A stretch of 64,000 nt of DNA, from NCBI GenBank assembly GCA_021030915.1, contig JAGEMR010000014.1, positions 186,001 to 250,000 on the forward strand, given 5' to 3'. The notes beneath the pieces are model-generated. The model saw only the letters and a program-made list of their open reading frames with translations. It searched no databases and was not told where the DNA came from. Of the stretch, positions 45,375 to 55,747 are shown piece by piece. Source of the stretch: Astrothelium macrocarpum. Lineage: Eukaryota > Ascomycota > Dothideomycetes > Trypetheliales > Trypetheliaceae. How positions within the stretch are numbered: the stretch's first letter is position 1; each line of letters begins with the position of its first letter. Both the position numbers and the translations under genes were made by a program.

Positions 45375-46216
45375 ATATCGCCTTTTGAGTGAAAAGTCTA
45401 CCTACCGACATATGGTCTCCCAACACTCTGGAAATGTGCCCAGCGGTAGGCATCGAATTCGACAGAGATACAGCGTGTCTGTGATGAAGGAAAGAAGAAC
45501 CAGTGCTGAGCTACCAAGACGTGTATTTGTTTGGTAGTTCTCATTAATCTGACGCACGTCTTTTGCATTACCCAAGGGACGGTCTTGCCGCACGATTTGA
45601 TCCTCGTCCTTGAACATAGAACACACTTCTCGCTCCAGCCAGCACAGGAAATGAAACTTTTGGTCCTCAATCAGCGTGTTATAATATTCTTGGATCAGCA
45701 TGCAACGAGAATGAGTCAAAAGGAGCGATTGCAAGTTTACTCTCAAACAACTGAGATAGAGTGAGGATAATCAACCTTCACCACGATAACCTCCACCTCG
45801 ACTGCAACATCAAGACTAGCTACGATAAATTGATCTTGCGACTTCGCCCAAATTATCGTTAAACTCTCGTTATGTTAGTATTACTAACGTCTATTTAACG
45901 ACAGTCTACAGCGCCAACAACTCAAACTCAGTAGACACAAACGCTAATTATTACTACTAAGCCACTCGAATGAATTTTTTATCGACAGAGATAGAAGTTT
46001 TGAAGATCAAATAATAAATGAGGTTGCGGCTGGTGGCCAGACAAGGGAATGGGCTGTCCAAGGACATGGGAAGTGGTGATTGAGCCGTGGAGCCTCACCT
46101 TTCGTAGGCAGAAATACGAGTGTCGTCATTCTCCATTTTCACCTCAAAGCTATCCGCAATCACACTAGACACCTTGTCTCTTTCAACTACCACAATCTAA
46201 ATTTTCGGCATCAACA
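45375..46216. other. Intergenic, with an unsupported minus-strand frame
   Basis: A 114-codon minus-strand frame without ATG start (45402-45746) overlaps a plus-strand frame. Neither shows a known motif. AT-rich sequence at 45850-46020. Confidence 0.35.
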
Positions 46217-47720
46217 ATGCCGACATATCATGCCACCGGGGTCTCCCTGCATCTATTCGACGAGCAGCTCGACAAGCCCGCATCCAAACTGAACGAAAAT
46301 GGCGTTGTTGAAAGCGACGAAGGGGGTTCTACCCATTTGACATTCTTGGGAGCCCTCCATACAGACATGCCATTCTTCGTGGTCGATGCAAGTTTGGATT
46401 CTCAACCAGGTCCACAGTACATTTCCTTGAAGGCCAATTTTGCAAAACTACTATATGAGCCAAATACTCATGCCAAACTACAAGATGTGAAGATTGACGT
46501 TTTCTACAACGGTCAGTTCACTGGATCAAAACTCGAGCCTAGCCACAATCTTTTACAACCGGTCGACTTTTGCTCTGGCCTTCGGAAGACTCATGAGACT
46601 GAGCAACCGTGGCTAATGGTTCGAGGGGAATACCAGCCCAGTCAAATGTCCTCACGCAAAGAACGCTGGAAGATTATTGGTGACTCATTGAGGCAGGAAG
46701 CAGACTTGCAAGGATTTGACAAGCACAGAACGAGACCGCCTGTTGGCGAGTATTTGAAATCACTAGCAGACTACCCTATGCCACAACCATTGTCTGAGCT
46801 ATCATACCAAATAGAGCGAACAATGGATATAATCGATGTCGTGCTGTGTCTAGGCCAAGGCAAGCAACCGAACCGAGATTTGGCATATATTGAGTCTGCA
46901 AGGTTTGATCATCCAGGATTCAAGGTCAAACCGGCATCGACCAAATCACTTTTAGAAACAGGAATCGAAGCGGCCAAAACAACGACCGGACCAAACCAGG
47001 ATGTCGTAGCGCAACCATACTTTCTTCGGAAGAATCCAACACCTAATAGATTCCGAGGTTCGCCCAATTTAGGTAGCACTCACCGTGCGAAGCGTGCGAG
47101 ATTTGAGGTAACCTCGACTCATTTGTATAAGCCTGAACCAGGAAGATTCACGACCAATTGGCAATGATTTGATTCAGTGACTCTTGTGGCCAGAGAATAA
47201 AGAGTACTAAATTTTTTTCTTCAGCGCTTGGGTATTGGCGTTTGAGGTCAGATTCCCCTAATCAAGATTGTCTTGAGATAATATCCAGTCTTCAATTGCC
47301 ATCGCAAAACACAACCAGCTAACAGCATCTTGTTAGGGACCGAGTCCTTCTCCTACTACGCATCAAGAGATAAGCACTATTGGACCTCCAAGAAGGTGTG
47401 CAGCAAAGACTCCACGAGCGAACCGTGTAATCCCGCGCAAAGACCCATATCCAGATACTCGAGCTTCGAGGAGCCTTGCAACAAAACCTCCACGAGCAAA
47501 CCCTCTAATCCAACGTCAGGCTCCGCCACACTCACATAGCGAGCCACCAAAAGTACCAGTACTGAGCGTGGGCTCGATCTCAACGTATGGACCGGAAGCA
47601 AAGGAGGAGTATCCAGAATTAGAGGAGCGCATTCAAGCGGAGCGTCATGCTAAGATCGAGCAGAAAGGGGAGTTTAAGGAGCACAGTATTCTCATGGGCG
47701 TGCGATTTGTGGTGGGTTAG
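46217..47720 (+). CDS. Fungal hypothetical protein, 424 aa
   Basis: Two exons, 46217-47107 and 47337-47720. The 229-bp intron (GTAACC...GTTAG with CTAAC 14-20 bases before the acceptor) is inferred because exon 2 in the chosen frame stays open and coding-like to TAG, while the other frames break. If the intron is retained the protein stops at 47167 (316 aa). No known domain was recognised. There is a globular N-terminal half (YHATGVSLHLFDEQ, FFVVDASLD), a basic stretch HRAKRARFE at the junction, then a basic Pro/Arg region with an imperfect internal repeat (KTPRANRVIPR and KPPRANPLIQR), and a charged helical end. It looks like a nuclear protein, which is inference only. Confidence 0.6.
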
Positions 47721-48315
47721 TCTTGACCGGTTTAAGCGCATAATGAAATGCAAACCCGATAACTTGTTGCAAGGTTCCTTTCCTGATCGAGTAATCTATG
47801 TTGCGTGAAGAATTCATTCAAAGGCTTCTGTGCAGAAAACACCATTGGCAGTCGAGTCATTACTACTTAGCGCTTGATGATAGAATACAGAGACTTGAAC
47901 GCCGAAACAGAATTCCTGCTGAGAAACAGACGCCAAGTTCCCATTATCATTACTAACCTTCAGGTATCTGTACTTGTTAAATGCTAATAGATACTATAGC
48001 GTCTCAAGTTCTTACGATAGATCCAACTTCATCATTCATTTTACTGAATTGTGAAATATTTGTCTTCTGTAACCGCCGACTCAGTGCGCGTCTGAGTCGA
48101 GGGCCATTCCTATTCCGAAATCTGCAGGCTATCATGGCGTCACTGCGTTATGGCTTGTGGTTAGCGCGCAGCGCAGTGAAACATAATGCAGTTCTATAAT
48201 GGGGTTTACGGGCGTTCGCGTCAGTCTGCGGGAGTAAAGTAAAAGAGCGTTGGCTGGTCACTAACAATGTTGAAATTGGAAAACGAGTTCAAGATGGAAA
48301 GTTTGGATGCTTCGA
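47721..48315. other. Intergenic, nothing recognised
   Basis: About 600 bp without gene or repeat. Short frames only. Confidence 0.4.
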
Positions 48316-49425
48316 TTAGATGGCTCGGAGTATTGCGAAAGCTATGGCTGGGTATATCATCTGCTTGTCGTGCACGCCATAAATCAGCATCACTTGCCTG
48401 ATTAATCCACTGTCTGTTTGCCAATCCACCAACCAGCTACCAGGACCTAAACTCTGTTTCCTCCTGTCTTTCTCTTCCTCTAATTCCTCAAAAGAGATCT
48501 GAGTCGAATTACTGGTATTGACTGCATGCCAGAAGAGCTTTTGAGTGTGCAGGCAAGGGATGTCGGTGTCGTCCTCGGAGGGAATGAGCGTGACATGATA
48601 TTCCTTACTCTGCCGGATGAATGCAGCAAGTTCATCCTTCACTAATCTCTTGACAAAGAATCGGAAGAGCGGTGGAAGCCTGGAGAGGGGAGATAATACA
48701 GGCATGAATCCTCCAATGCGGTATGTGGCAGTAAGAGTAGCCAAATCTGCGAATGATGCGCTGATGACTATGCCAGCAAATGAGACGGGAGGCTTTTGAC
48801 CGGACAAATAACTAATCAGTGATACAGAGACAGCCGAGCCTAAGGACTGGCCGTATATAACAATGCGACTGGAAGGAATTTGGGCAACGGATGTTGCCTA
48901 TCGGACCGTCGCAAGAGCATCTAGCAGCAGGCCCTGCTCGGATGGATGGCCATCAGACAGCCCGTACCCACGATAATCGAACGCTAGGACGTGGATCTTT
49001 TCAGATACTGCGGAGTAGATATTGCGGTAGGAGTCTGGTCTGACAGTAGAGCCTATCGTTCCAGATACTCCGTGCATGTATACAACAAGTCTCGCATCTG
49101 GATCATCGCGAAGTAAACGAAAATTAACGGTCTTGGTAATGCCCTCGACTGTTCCGGCCAGATCTTGCACAAATCCTCCTGATTCCTTTGGTAGACCGTG
49201 AGCGGAAGGATTTGCCATGCATGCAATCTGATACCGTCTTTGTAGTGATGTGGAAAGGAACAACCTAGTTATGCAGAAATCCAAACTGCTTTGGGACATT
49301 CAGGTCTTTGAAATACGTAAGAGTCACTTTGTGAAGGTATATGGCATACGCTTGCATTGATGGAAAGACGATTAGAAGCCCAAGAATACCGAAATAGATG
49401 CTTGGTAATAGCCCACAAGTGATCA
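48316..49425 (-). pseudogene. Broken alpha/beta-hydrolase of the ABHD12 type
   Basis: The minus strand, read from 49425, gives a hydrophobic anchor (FGILGLLIVFPSM), AYAIYLHKVTLTYFKDLNVP, DGIRLHAWQILPL, RLVVYMHG, FDYRGYG, the nucleophile elbow GQSLG and HDKQM near the end: the order of ABHD12-like lysophospholipase/monoacylglycerol hydrolases. The reading frame is broken in at least four places. In-frame TAG lies at 49265-49267 (after FGFLHN, where relatives have Gln) and at 48898-48900 (after DALATVR). One-base frame changes occur near 49240 (before DGIRLHAW) and in about 49160-49195 (before TVNFRLLRDDP). No GT-AG intron removes these. Catalytic Ser, Asp and His regions are otherwise well kept, so the loss looks recent, or the sequence has errors. 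Confidence 0.8.
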
Positions 49426-51875
49426 GAACACCCTTCAGTGCTTACCTAAATGCTGAGTCCATTCTATTTGTGACACTTGTTGCTTTATGGACTCTTGTGC
49501 GAGGTTATTGTTCTTGAAAATGTACTTTGAATAAGGTAGTATACCAAATGCCACAGAAAGTGGATAGGTGTGCTAAGTCAGGGGCTGGTTGCCACGCTTT
49601 CCCCAAATGGCTTAGCGTTGTTTGGTTGACGCAAGCAACAGTCCTTGACCTGCTAATCGCAAGATCTGAATTTTCCGAAATGAAACCAGGCGCTTGAAAA
49701 AGAAAACCATGCTAGCGATTGTTCTGCGGTATAATGACTATGTGGCTTTGGTATTGTCGCAAATGGCTTAAAATCCGCGTGTACGCTTGCTAGCAACCTA
49801 AATTAGCAAACATGTCCAAAACTAGTAGTCGTTCCTGAGGCACGTCAATTTCGAACAAAGACTCGGTCCAATTTCGGATAACATCTTTGATAAAATCAAG
49901 ACAGACGCTAGAAGCGGGAATTCTTGTCTGGCGCGCATGCTTTCCCATGTTGATATTACGTTTAAGCCATATGTAAGATGTGTAGACAATCTTTACAGCA
50001 GAAGAGCGTCAGAAAGTATAGCCATTGAATGAGTGTCGAACTTTCCGAATAAATGCCGAGACAACGACTGGCATCTCAGCAGAACACGACGTATCCTAGG
50101 TATCCTACATAGGTTCGTGCGCAGTAGCTCAAGGCAGGCATTCGATTTGCGTGTTTCCGAATCGTGCCGCCATAGTTCCAAAAGGACACCTTGACCTGAG
50201 CAATGCCTAAGGTCTCGAGACAGCTGAAACCATCGTGTCAGGCTCAGGGGATTCACTTTTGGGATCAGGTGTTCTGTACATGAACGAGAATTGGTGTCTC
50301 AGAGGCAAACGCGTGGTAAATTGTTGTGCTTGGTAATTCGAAGAAAAAAAATACCAGACCAGGTGAAAGCGCAGAATTGCACAGATACGAACTACATGCC
50401 AACAACGCGGACCACGGTCAGACATGCGCGTGTCCGTTGGAGCTCGTGGGTGAATCGACCGACTGGTGCAGTAAGGCATGTGCATTGTGCAGCAAAAACA
50501 CCGAAAAAGGACGATCAGAAGTCCGTCTCACCGCGTGTAGGCAAAAGGTTGAATCCGCATCGAGAAAAACAAGCGCGATCAAAGAAAGAGGTCAGACCTA
50601 GCAACGGAATTTGACTGCGTCTAGGATGTGGAGTACGTATGGATATCTCGCGGAGCCGAAACAATTCGATATCCCGCTCGTTCCAAGATCTTGGGTGCCT
50701 GGCTATTAAAAAAGAACCAAGAGTGGCCCCTCCGCGTGGCGCATGGTTTGCCACCATCCCTGTTGCATTGTGTGAGAAATGCCATGTATCCATGCGAGCA
50801 AAAATCCGATGTCGCGCAATTCGCGATTCCCATCCCTCGCGCTCTTACCATCCGCTTCTCCTCGTGGAACTGGCTCTGTTTGCCGCTGGAACGCGTCGCG
50901 CTCCTGTGACGCTGCCGGTTCATGCTATTGGATATAAGGTTCGAATTGAGAAGTGGCGCGTGATGATCAGGTTTTGGACGTCATTTCAATGGTTCATCAA
51001 AGCACGAACTCTGAGCGTCGGAGTTCTGCACAAATTCTCAAAATAATATCACCGCTTGCGACCGGAGACGTTTCCGTTTCGAAACCAAGGCCAACAAAGC
51101 AATCCGCCCGTCTGCATGTTGCGCATGTTCATCGAGCGATGACCGTTTTGACAGGCGTTCCTGTTGGAGATTGTGGCTCGTGGACAAGCATCTGGCGCCA
51201 ATCCACTGCCGGGAGATCGACGATGATGTGGAGCTCGACCCGATCGATGACATGGTCCGTGCTTTGCATCTCAGAGTCTCATCTTTTGCGGTGGGGTTTG
51301 CGGCTTTTCGGGATATGCCTACCGAGAAATCGATAGCCTCTATACTACCTATTCGAGATTTGTTCGCACCAGAATAAGGGGAGCGAAGAAAAGTAAACAT
51401 CAATGTTGTTGATTTCATTCATGCTACAAACAAAACGGGTATCATAGGACTGAAAGACATTCCATCAATCATAAGAATCCACTCGGCAGTCTATCGTGTG
51501 TTCTGCCCCTCTCCCCTTTCTGCAGGGACGAGCCCTCTAGTTCCAATAGACAGTAGAACCTCCATAACTCTCCACCTATCATCCAAGCCTTAAACCACGC
51601 TCCAACTCTCCCAAGACCCTTTGCTTCACCCTTTCTCCAACACCATGTTCTCGACGGAGGCTTTCGTAGGTTCAAGGTGTGGAAGCGTCATTGGCGAAGA
51701 CCACATCCTCGTGGTCTTTGGAGTAATGAGACATGCTTCTGAAGGAAATGCGCCAATGCTAGATTTCTTATGAATCTGCTGAGATGTGCGTAGAAGCCGA
51801 TAATATGTTTCTGCAGAGTGCGGAGAAACGATAGTTGAGTGTAACAAAGACAGTCGCTCGAATTCGCCTTTATGG
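49426..51875. other. Gene-poor stretch
   Basis: Overlapping short frames on both strands around 50290-51380. One plus-strand frame ends CREIDDDVELDPIDDMVRAL...RDLFAPE (to 51377) and looks coding-like, but I cannot build a gene around it. No family recognised. Confidence 0.35.
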
Positions 51876-52379
51876 TCATCGTCCATAGCCAACAATGGTC
51901 GCACACCGGGTGCAATACCACTGATTTACTCCGTACTGGAGCATGCCACTTTTTTGGGGCATAGAAGTGTCAATGCTCGCAGTTCGATGACATCTTGAAC
52001 ATCGGACCATTTGTGTGAGTGGAGTGCTAATCGATCCTGACGAAGAGAAAGAGTCGTTTGAATCGTCACTGGTAACAAGCATGTCCTGAAGAGGTGCAGG
52101 TCGAGGACGCGAGCCATGCGCGGCTGACGTTTGAAGCTGAAGAATGCTTCCACCAGTGGAAGAAGTCATTTCGAGAGAAAGCCGACGAAGTGCCAGTAGG
52201 GGGTTGTTTGGATCTGACAAAGGACCAGTCGATGGAGAAGTAACCGACGTCGGCGATGCACAAGGCGTCTCGTCTGAGAAGTGGAAGTTTGTCTGGAGTG
52301 AGAGGGAGAAGTAGCAAGTTGCGTTAGGCGTAGATGCGTCGGTTAGGGCAGATGGCGACTTTATGGTCTGTGACAACAT
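51876..52379 (-). CDS. Small CxxC...CxxC fungal protein, 167 aa
   Basis: A single exon, ATG to TGA. Residues 1-123 are Ser/Thr/Pro-rich and disordered. The last 44 residues form a compact putative zinc-binding module, VRCSRCHRT...YGVNQWYCTRCATIVGY, with cysteines at 127, 130, 156 and 159. This tail is a conserved pattern in short proteins of many Pezizomycotina; function unknown. The four cysteines with about 25-residue spacing suit a zinc ribbon. An upstream in-frame extension is not evident. Confidence 0.65.
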   Translation of the reverse strand: MLSQTIKSPSALTDASTPNATCYFSLSLQTNFHFSDETPCASPTSVTSPSTGPLSDPNNPLLALRRLSLEMTSSTGGSILQLQTSAAHGSRPRPAPLQDMLVTSDDSNDSFSSSGSISTPLTQMVRCSRCHRTASIDTSMPQKSGMLQYGVNQWYCTRCATIVGYGR

Positions 52380-53793
52380 CAGGAGACGTTGATCTTGGGC
52401 AGGCGTAAATAGCGGATGGAAGGAGTGCGGCTGTCTTGGCTATTAAATCAACGATCTGGGGTAGAAACCTAAGCATCGCCGATGATACGGAAAGCGGCAT
52501 GGATTCAAACAACTTGAAGGACAGGGCTGGGTCCGGTTCGCGCATCCTCGCGCTTCCTTGCATCCCAAACGAGAATCGAGATTGATCTCGGGATCGCCAA
52601 TCGTTATCCGGAAATTGCCACAGCACGTGACCATGGCTGGCAGCATGGCTTTTTAAGGCCGCTTACTGGCCTGCGCCAAGCAAAAACGCCGAGAGGAGTC
52701 GCAGTCACCTTACGAGGCCCCTCCAATTTGGCTGTGGCTCAGACGGCGTGCCTGGAGTGACTCATTAGCACGCACCGAAGGCATTCTCAGTCACCGCACT
52801 CATCGCCGAATACCTAAAAACCCTTCACTACGGACGCGCAATTTGAATGACTCTCACCATGACCGCCTATGCCTCACATTGAATAAACCCGTGGTAAATG
52901 CTGAGAGGACGGGTGTTGCCAAGCAAAGGATTTAGCCCAGAGCTCGGTAAGCAATCTACGAGGCAGATTTAGTTTGTTTTGCTTCGTCTACGCATGTATT
53001 CTCTACAGAAGTGCCGTTAGTCAGGTTCCCTCACCTCCGTCCGGGATAAATCGTAAGACACCAAACGTTATTTCCGCAGTCTCAACTTTGTGGGACTTCT
53101 TATATCCTTCTTATATCCTTCTTATATATCTTTTCATTTTTAGCTTTCGCATCACACGTGCATAGGCCAAGCATCAACTGCATGACAAACTTTCCAGTCT
53201 TCGAATTGCAACAAAGTAAATTATACGGAACCGCAAGCCATCATTGCAGTACCTCGATGACCCCCGTAAGAGGACAGCTTGGGCATTTTACCTTGGTAAT
53301 TCGTACTCAGGGAGGTACTTATCTACTAGGCAGTTATCGTTAGCGGATCGGTCCGTTTGGCAGGTGTGGTGGCAAGTCCCGCACTGGACGAACGTTCTAG
53401 ACTTCCGTCTCCAGAAAGCAAACACCAGACGCCGGTGAACCAACAAGCTTTCTGTTGTAGGTGTTATACTTTATGGGATGGAAGTGTTTCCACACCCAGA
53501 GTTGGAAGACTGTTGCTGCCAATGAACAGTGCCATAATGATCGTCACGGCTAAACCTCCTGGAATATTGCGCGTGTTTGAAATCTAGACTTCCATGGACC
53601 CACACCGTTTCACGAGAGGAGATTTGACCGCAACAAAGTTATAAACTAAAATTACTCGCATGTATCCTTCGGGGTCCCGACCTTCGAAATCCCGACCTAT
53701 GAACGTTACGGGTTCTGGAACGCACAACGGCTTTCCACATGTTTTCAGTTGGCTGACCTCGGACTGCGCTCAGCATGGAGTGGGGTTATGCTC
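52380..53793. other. Intergenic; short CTTCTTATATC tandem repeat
   Basis: Upstream flank of the CxxC gene and the 3' flank of the MFS gene. At about 53094-53130 an 11-bp unit, CTTCTTATATC, is repeated about three times. No other gene supported. Confidence 0.4.
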
Positions 53794-55537
53794 TTACTCC
53801 AGATGCCTTTGACGTGCAGCTTTGGTAATCGGCCCACCGGTGCAAATGGCCGTAGGAAATGCAGTCACAAAACTTAATAGCGCGAGTGTCCAACCCATTG
53901 TGCCCCAGCCAGCGGCCTCGTTCACCATACCCGCCCAAATAGGTCCGATAAGGCATCCTCCGGCCCAGGCCATGTTAAAAAGCCCATAAGCCTGCGCCGT
54001 TGCTCCGTTGGTACCGAAAAGTCCCGGCTGTCTTTGTTCCCTGGCTTCTATAACGTATGCGATCTCCGCCGTGATTGGAGCGAATACGAGCGCGTCGGAC
54101 ACCCCCATGCAAGACAGCAAACAGCATAACAACACCTTCTGTGCCAGGGTGTTACGCGTCACGAACCTGAGAAGTATCAAAGATGGCGTAAATAGCAAAA
54201 ACCCAGAAGTAGCAAACCAACGTGGACCATGACGGTCACTCATGTCTCCAATGACTGGAGAAATCACAGTGGGAATGACAAGCGCAAGGAAGATCAGACC
54301 TGCACCGATTGGTGACCACCCAAATGTCTTGTGGACGAACAATGGCAAAGTAGCGTCGAAAGAAGTCACAAGACTAGCCTGAACCAAACAGGCCCAAAGA
54401 CCAGCAAGAAGACGACGAGACCTAAGCAGCGTAATTATGGGCGGCAGCCGCGTCGTTCCATGGTTCTGGACAGACGTCTGGGAGGTTTGATTGCGGTCCA
54501 TTCCTTCATCAACTCGTTTCGATTGCGAATCCGATTGATGGACAGCTAGTTCAATATCACCGCCGTTGGCTACTGGAACAGCCTGGCTCAGTGAACTTCC
54601 AGGCACGCCAATCCATTTCTGCGCAGCTTTCTTCTCAATCAGCAGGATTCGCAACACGACATCCACTGCAATGAGACCAAATGCCATGGCGAATACTGAA
54701 TAATAGCCGGCCCTATATACAGTTAGACTTACAGATCATTCTCCAGTAATCGGACATATTGACCTTGCAAAAACCACACCACCAAGCAGCGGACCTACAA
54801 GAATACCCAGACTCATTGCTAAACTAACCCAACCCATAGCCTTACCAGCACCTTTCGGGCCCACTGTATCTGCGAGCAACGCGAGACCAGTAACCCATAC
54901 TACAGCAGCTGAAGTTCCTTGAAGCACTCGGCCTGCTATAAGGATACCTATGCTGGAGCCGAGACAGAGCATGACTGTTGCTCCAGCGAGCGCCAGAAGA
55001 CCCCACAAGAGTGGTGCTCGACGAGTCGTGCTACGATCGGCAAACCAACCACAGAAAGCTGTATGAGTAATTCTATAAGAGCATGCTTGGGAAGAATAGA
55101 TTCTGACACTGGTGTACTTACGAGAAGCGGCAAGCAAAGTAGCGCCGTAAACGGAAACCAGTAAACTGACCCAATATTGAACTGTAGTCACACAGTCAGC
55201 CCATCACCGTCTGGTAATCTGCTGAATGAGCTACAGAAACTTGCCTCGATCTGGAGCTACGTTGGCTTTTGATTCCAGCGCAAATGGCATAACCGGGACG
55301 ATGACTGAATAGAGGAAAATATCCTAGAAAATATTAGAGCCATTGCTGTCATAAAAAAAAAAATTAGAAACACAATGCTGAGGCCATCCATACAGTGAAA
55401 GCAGCTATGCTAACAGTAAATATTATGAATCGTCGGGAAGATCTTATATTCAAAAATGCTGGTGGCTTTTCTGGGTCTCGACGAAAAAAGGTTAAGAGGC
55501 GTCCGAAACTTTCAAATGACCTCTGGATGAAAGCCAT
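53794..55537 (-). CDS. Major facilitator superfamily transporter, 498 aa
   Basis: Five exons, minus strand: 55537-55394, 55323-55245, 55181-55122, 55058-54764 and 54712-53794. Introns are 70, 63, 63 and 51 bp. Intron 2 has a textbook GC donor (AG|GCAAGT) with acceptor ACTACAG; it is needed to join APDR to VQYWVSLLVS. The product is a 12-helix proton-coupled antiporter/symporter of the plasma membrane or vesicles. After FIIFTVSIAAFT (TM1 start) come VQYWVSLLVSVYGATLLAAS, the MFS motif-A region GWFADRSTTRRAPLL, GRVLQGTSAAVVW and a long hydrophilic central loop (about 230-280) between the two six-helix halves. The second half has ISPVIGDMSDRHGPRW, the repeated motif A. It resembles vesicular amine/multidrug DHA1-type carriers; the substrate is unknown. 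It is divergent with the SET/MYND gene (210 bp between ATGs). Confidence 0.88.
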
Positions 55538-55747
55538 GATTCTGGTATCTGCTTGTACTCCGAATGGTTTTCTTGAATTTGGATATGGAGGAGAACGTAC
55601 CCAAAAGATTACACAAAAATTGATGTAATCGCATCGTGAGTCACAGCACCGTGGAGATTTATAACACGGCGTAGACAAAGCTTAGGTACCTTTGGGTTCG
55701 GGACCAGTGGAACCCCGAGAAAAATTGCTGGAACCAGTGAGGGGTAC
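55538..55747. promoter_or_regulatory. Short bidirectional promoter, MFS and SET/MYND genes
   Basis: 210 bp between divergent start codons, so shared regulation is likely. It shrinks to 3' UTR-free space; no element assigned. If the SET gene starts at its second ATG (55811) the gap is 273 bp. Confidence 0.45.

Noticed and set aside
45402..45746. 114-codon minus-strand frame with protein-like composition
   Set aside because: No ATG start, overlaps another frame on the plus strand and no known motif or supporting intron.
50291..51377. Cluster of open frames on both strands, one basic and Cys-containing, one ending in an acidic helix
   Set aside because: I could not join them into a gene with consistent splice sites and recognised no family.
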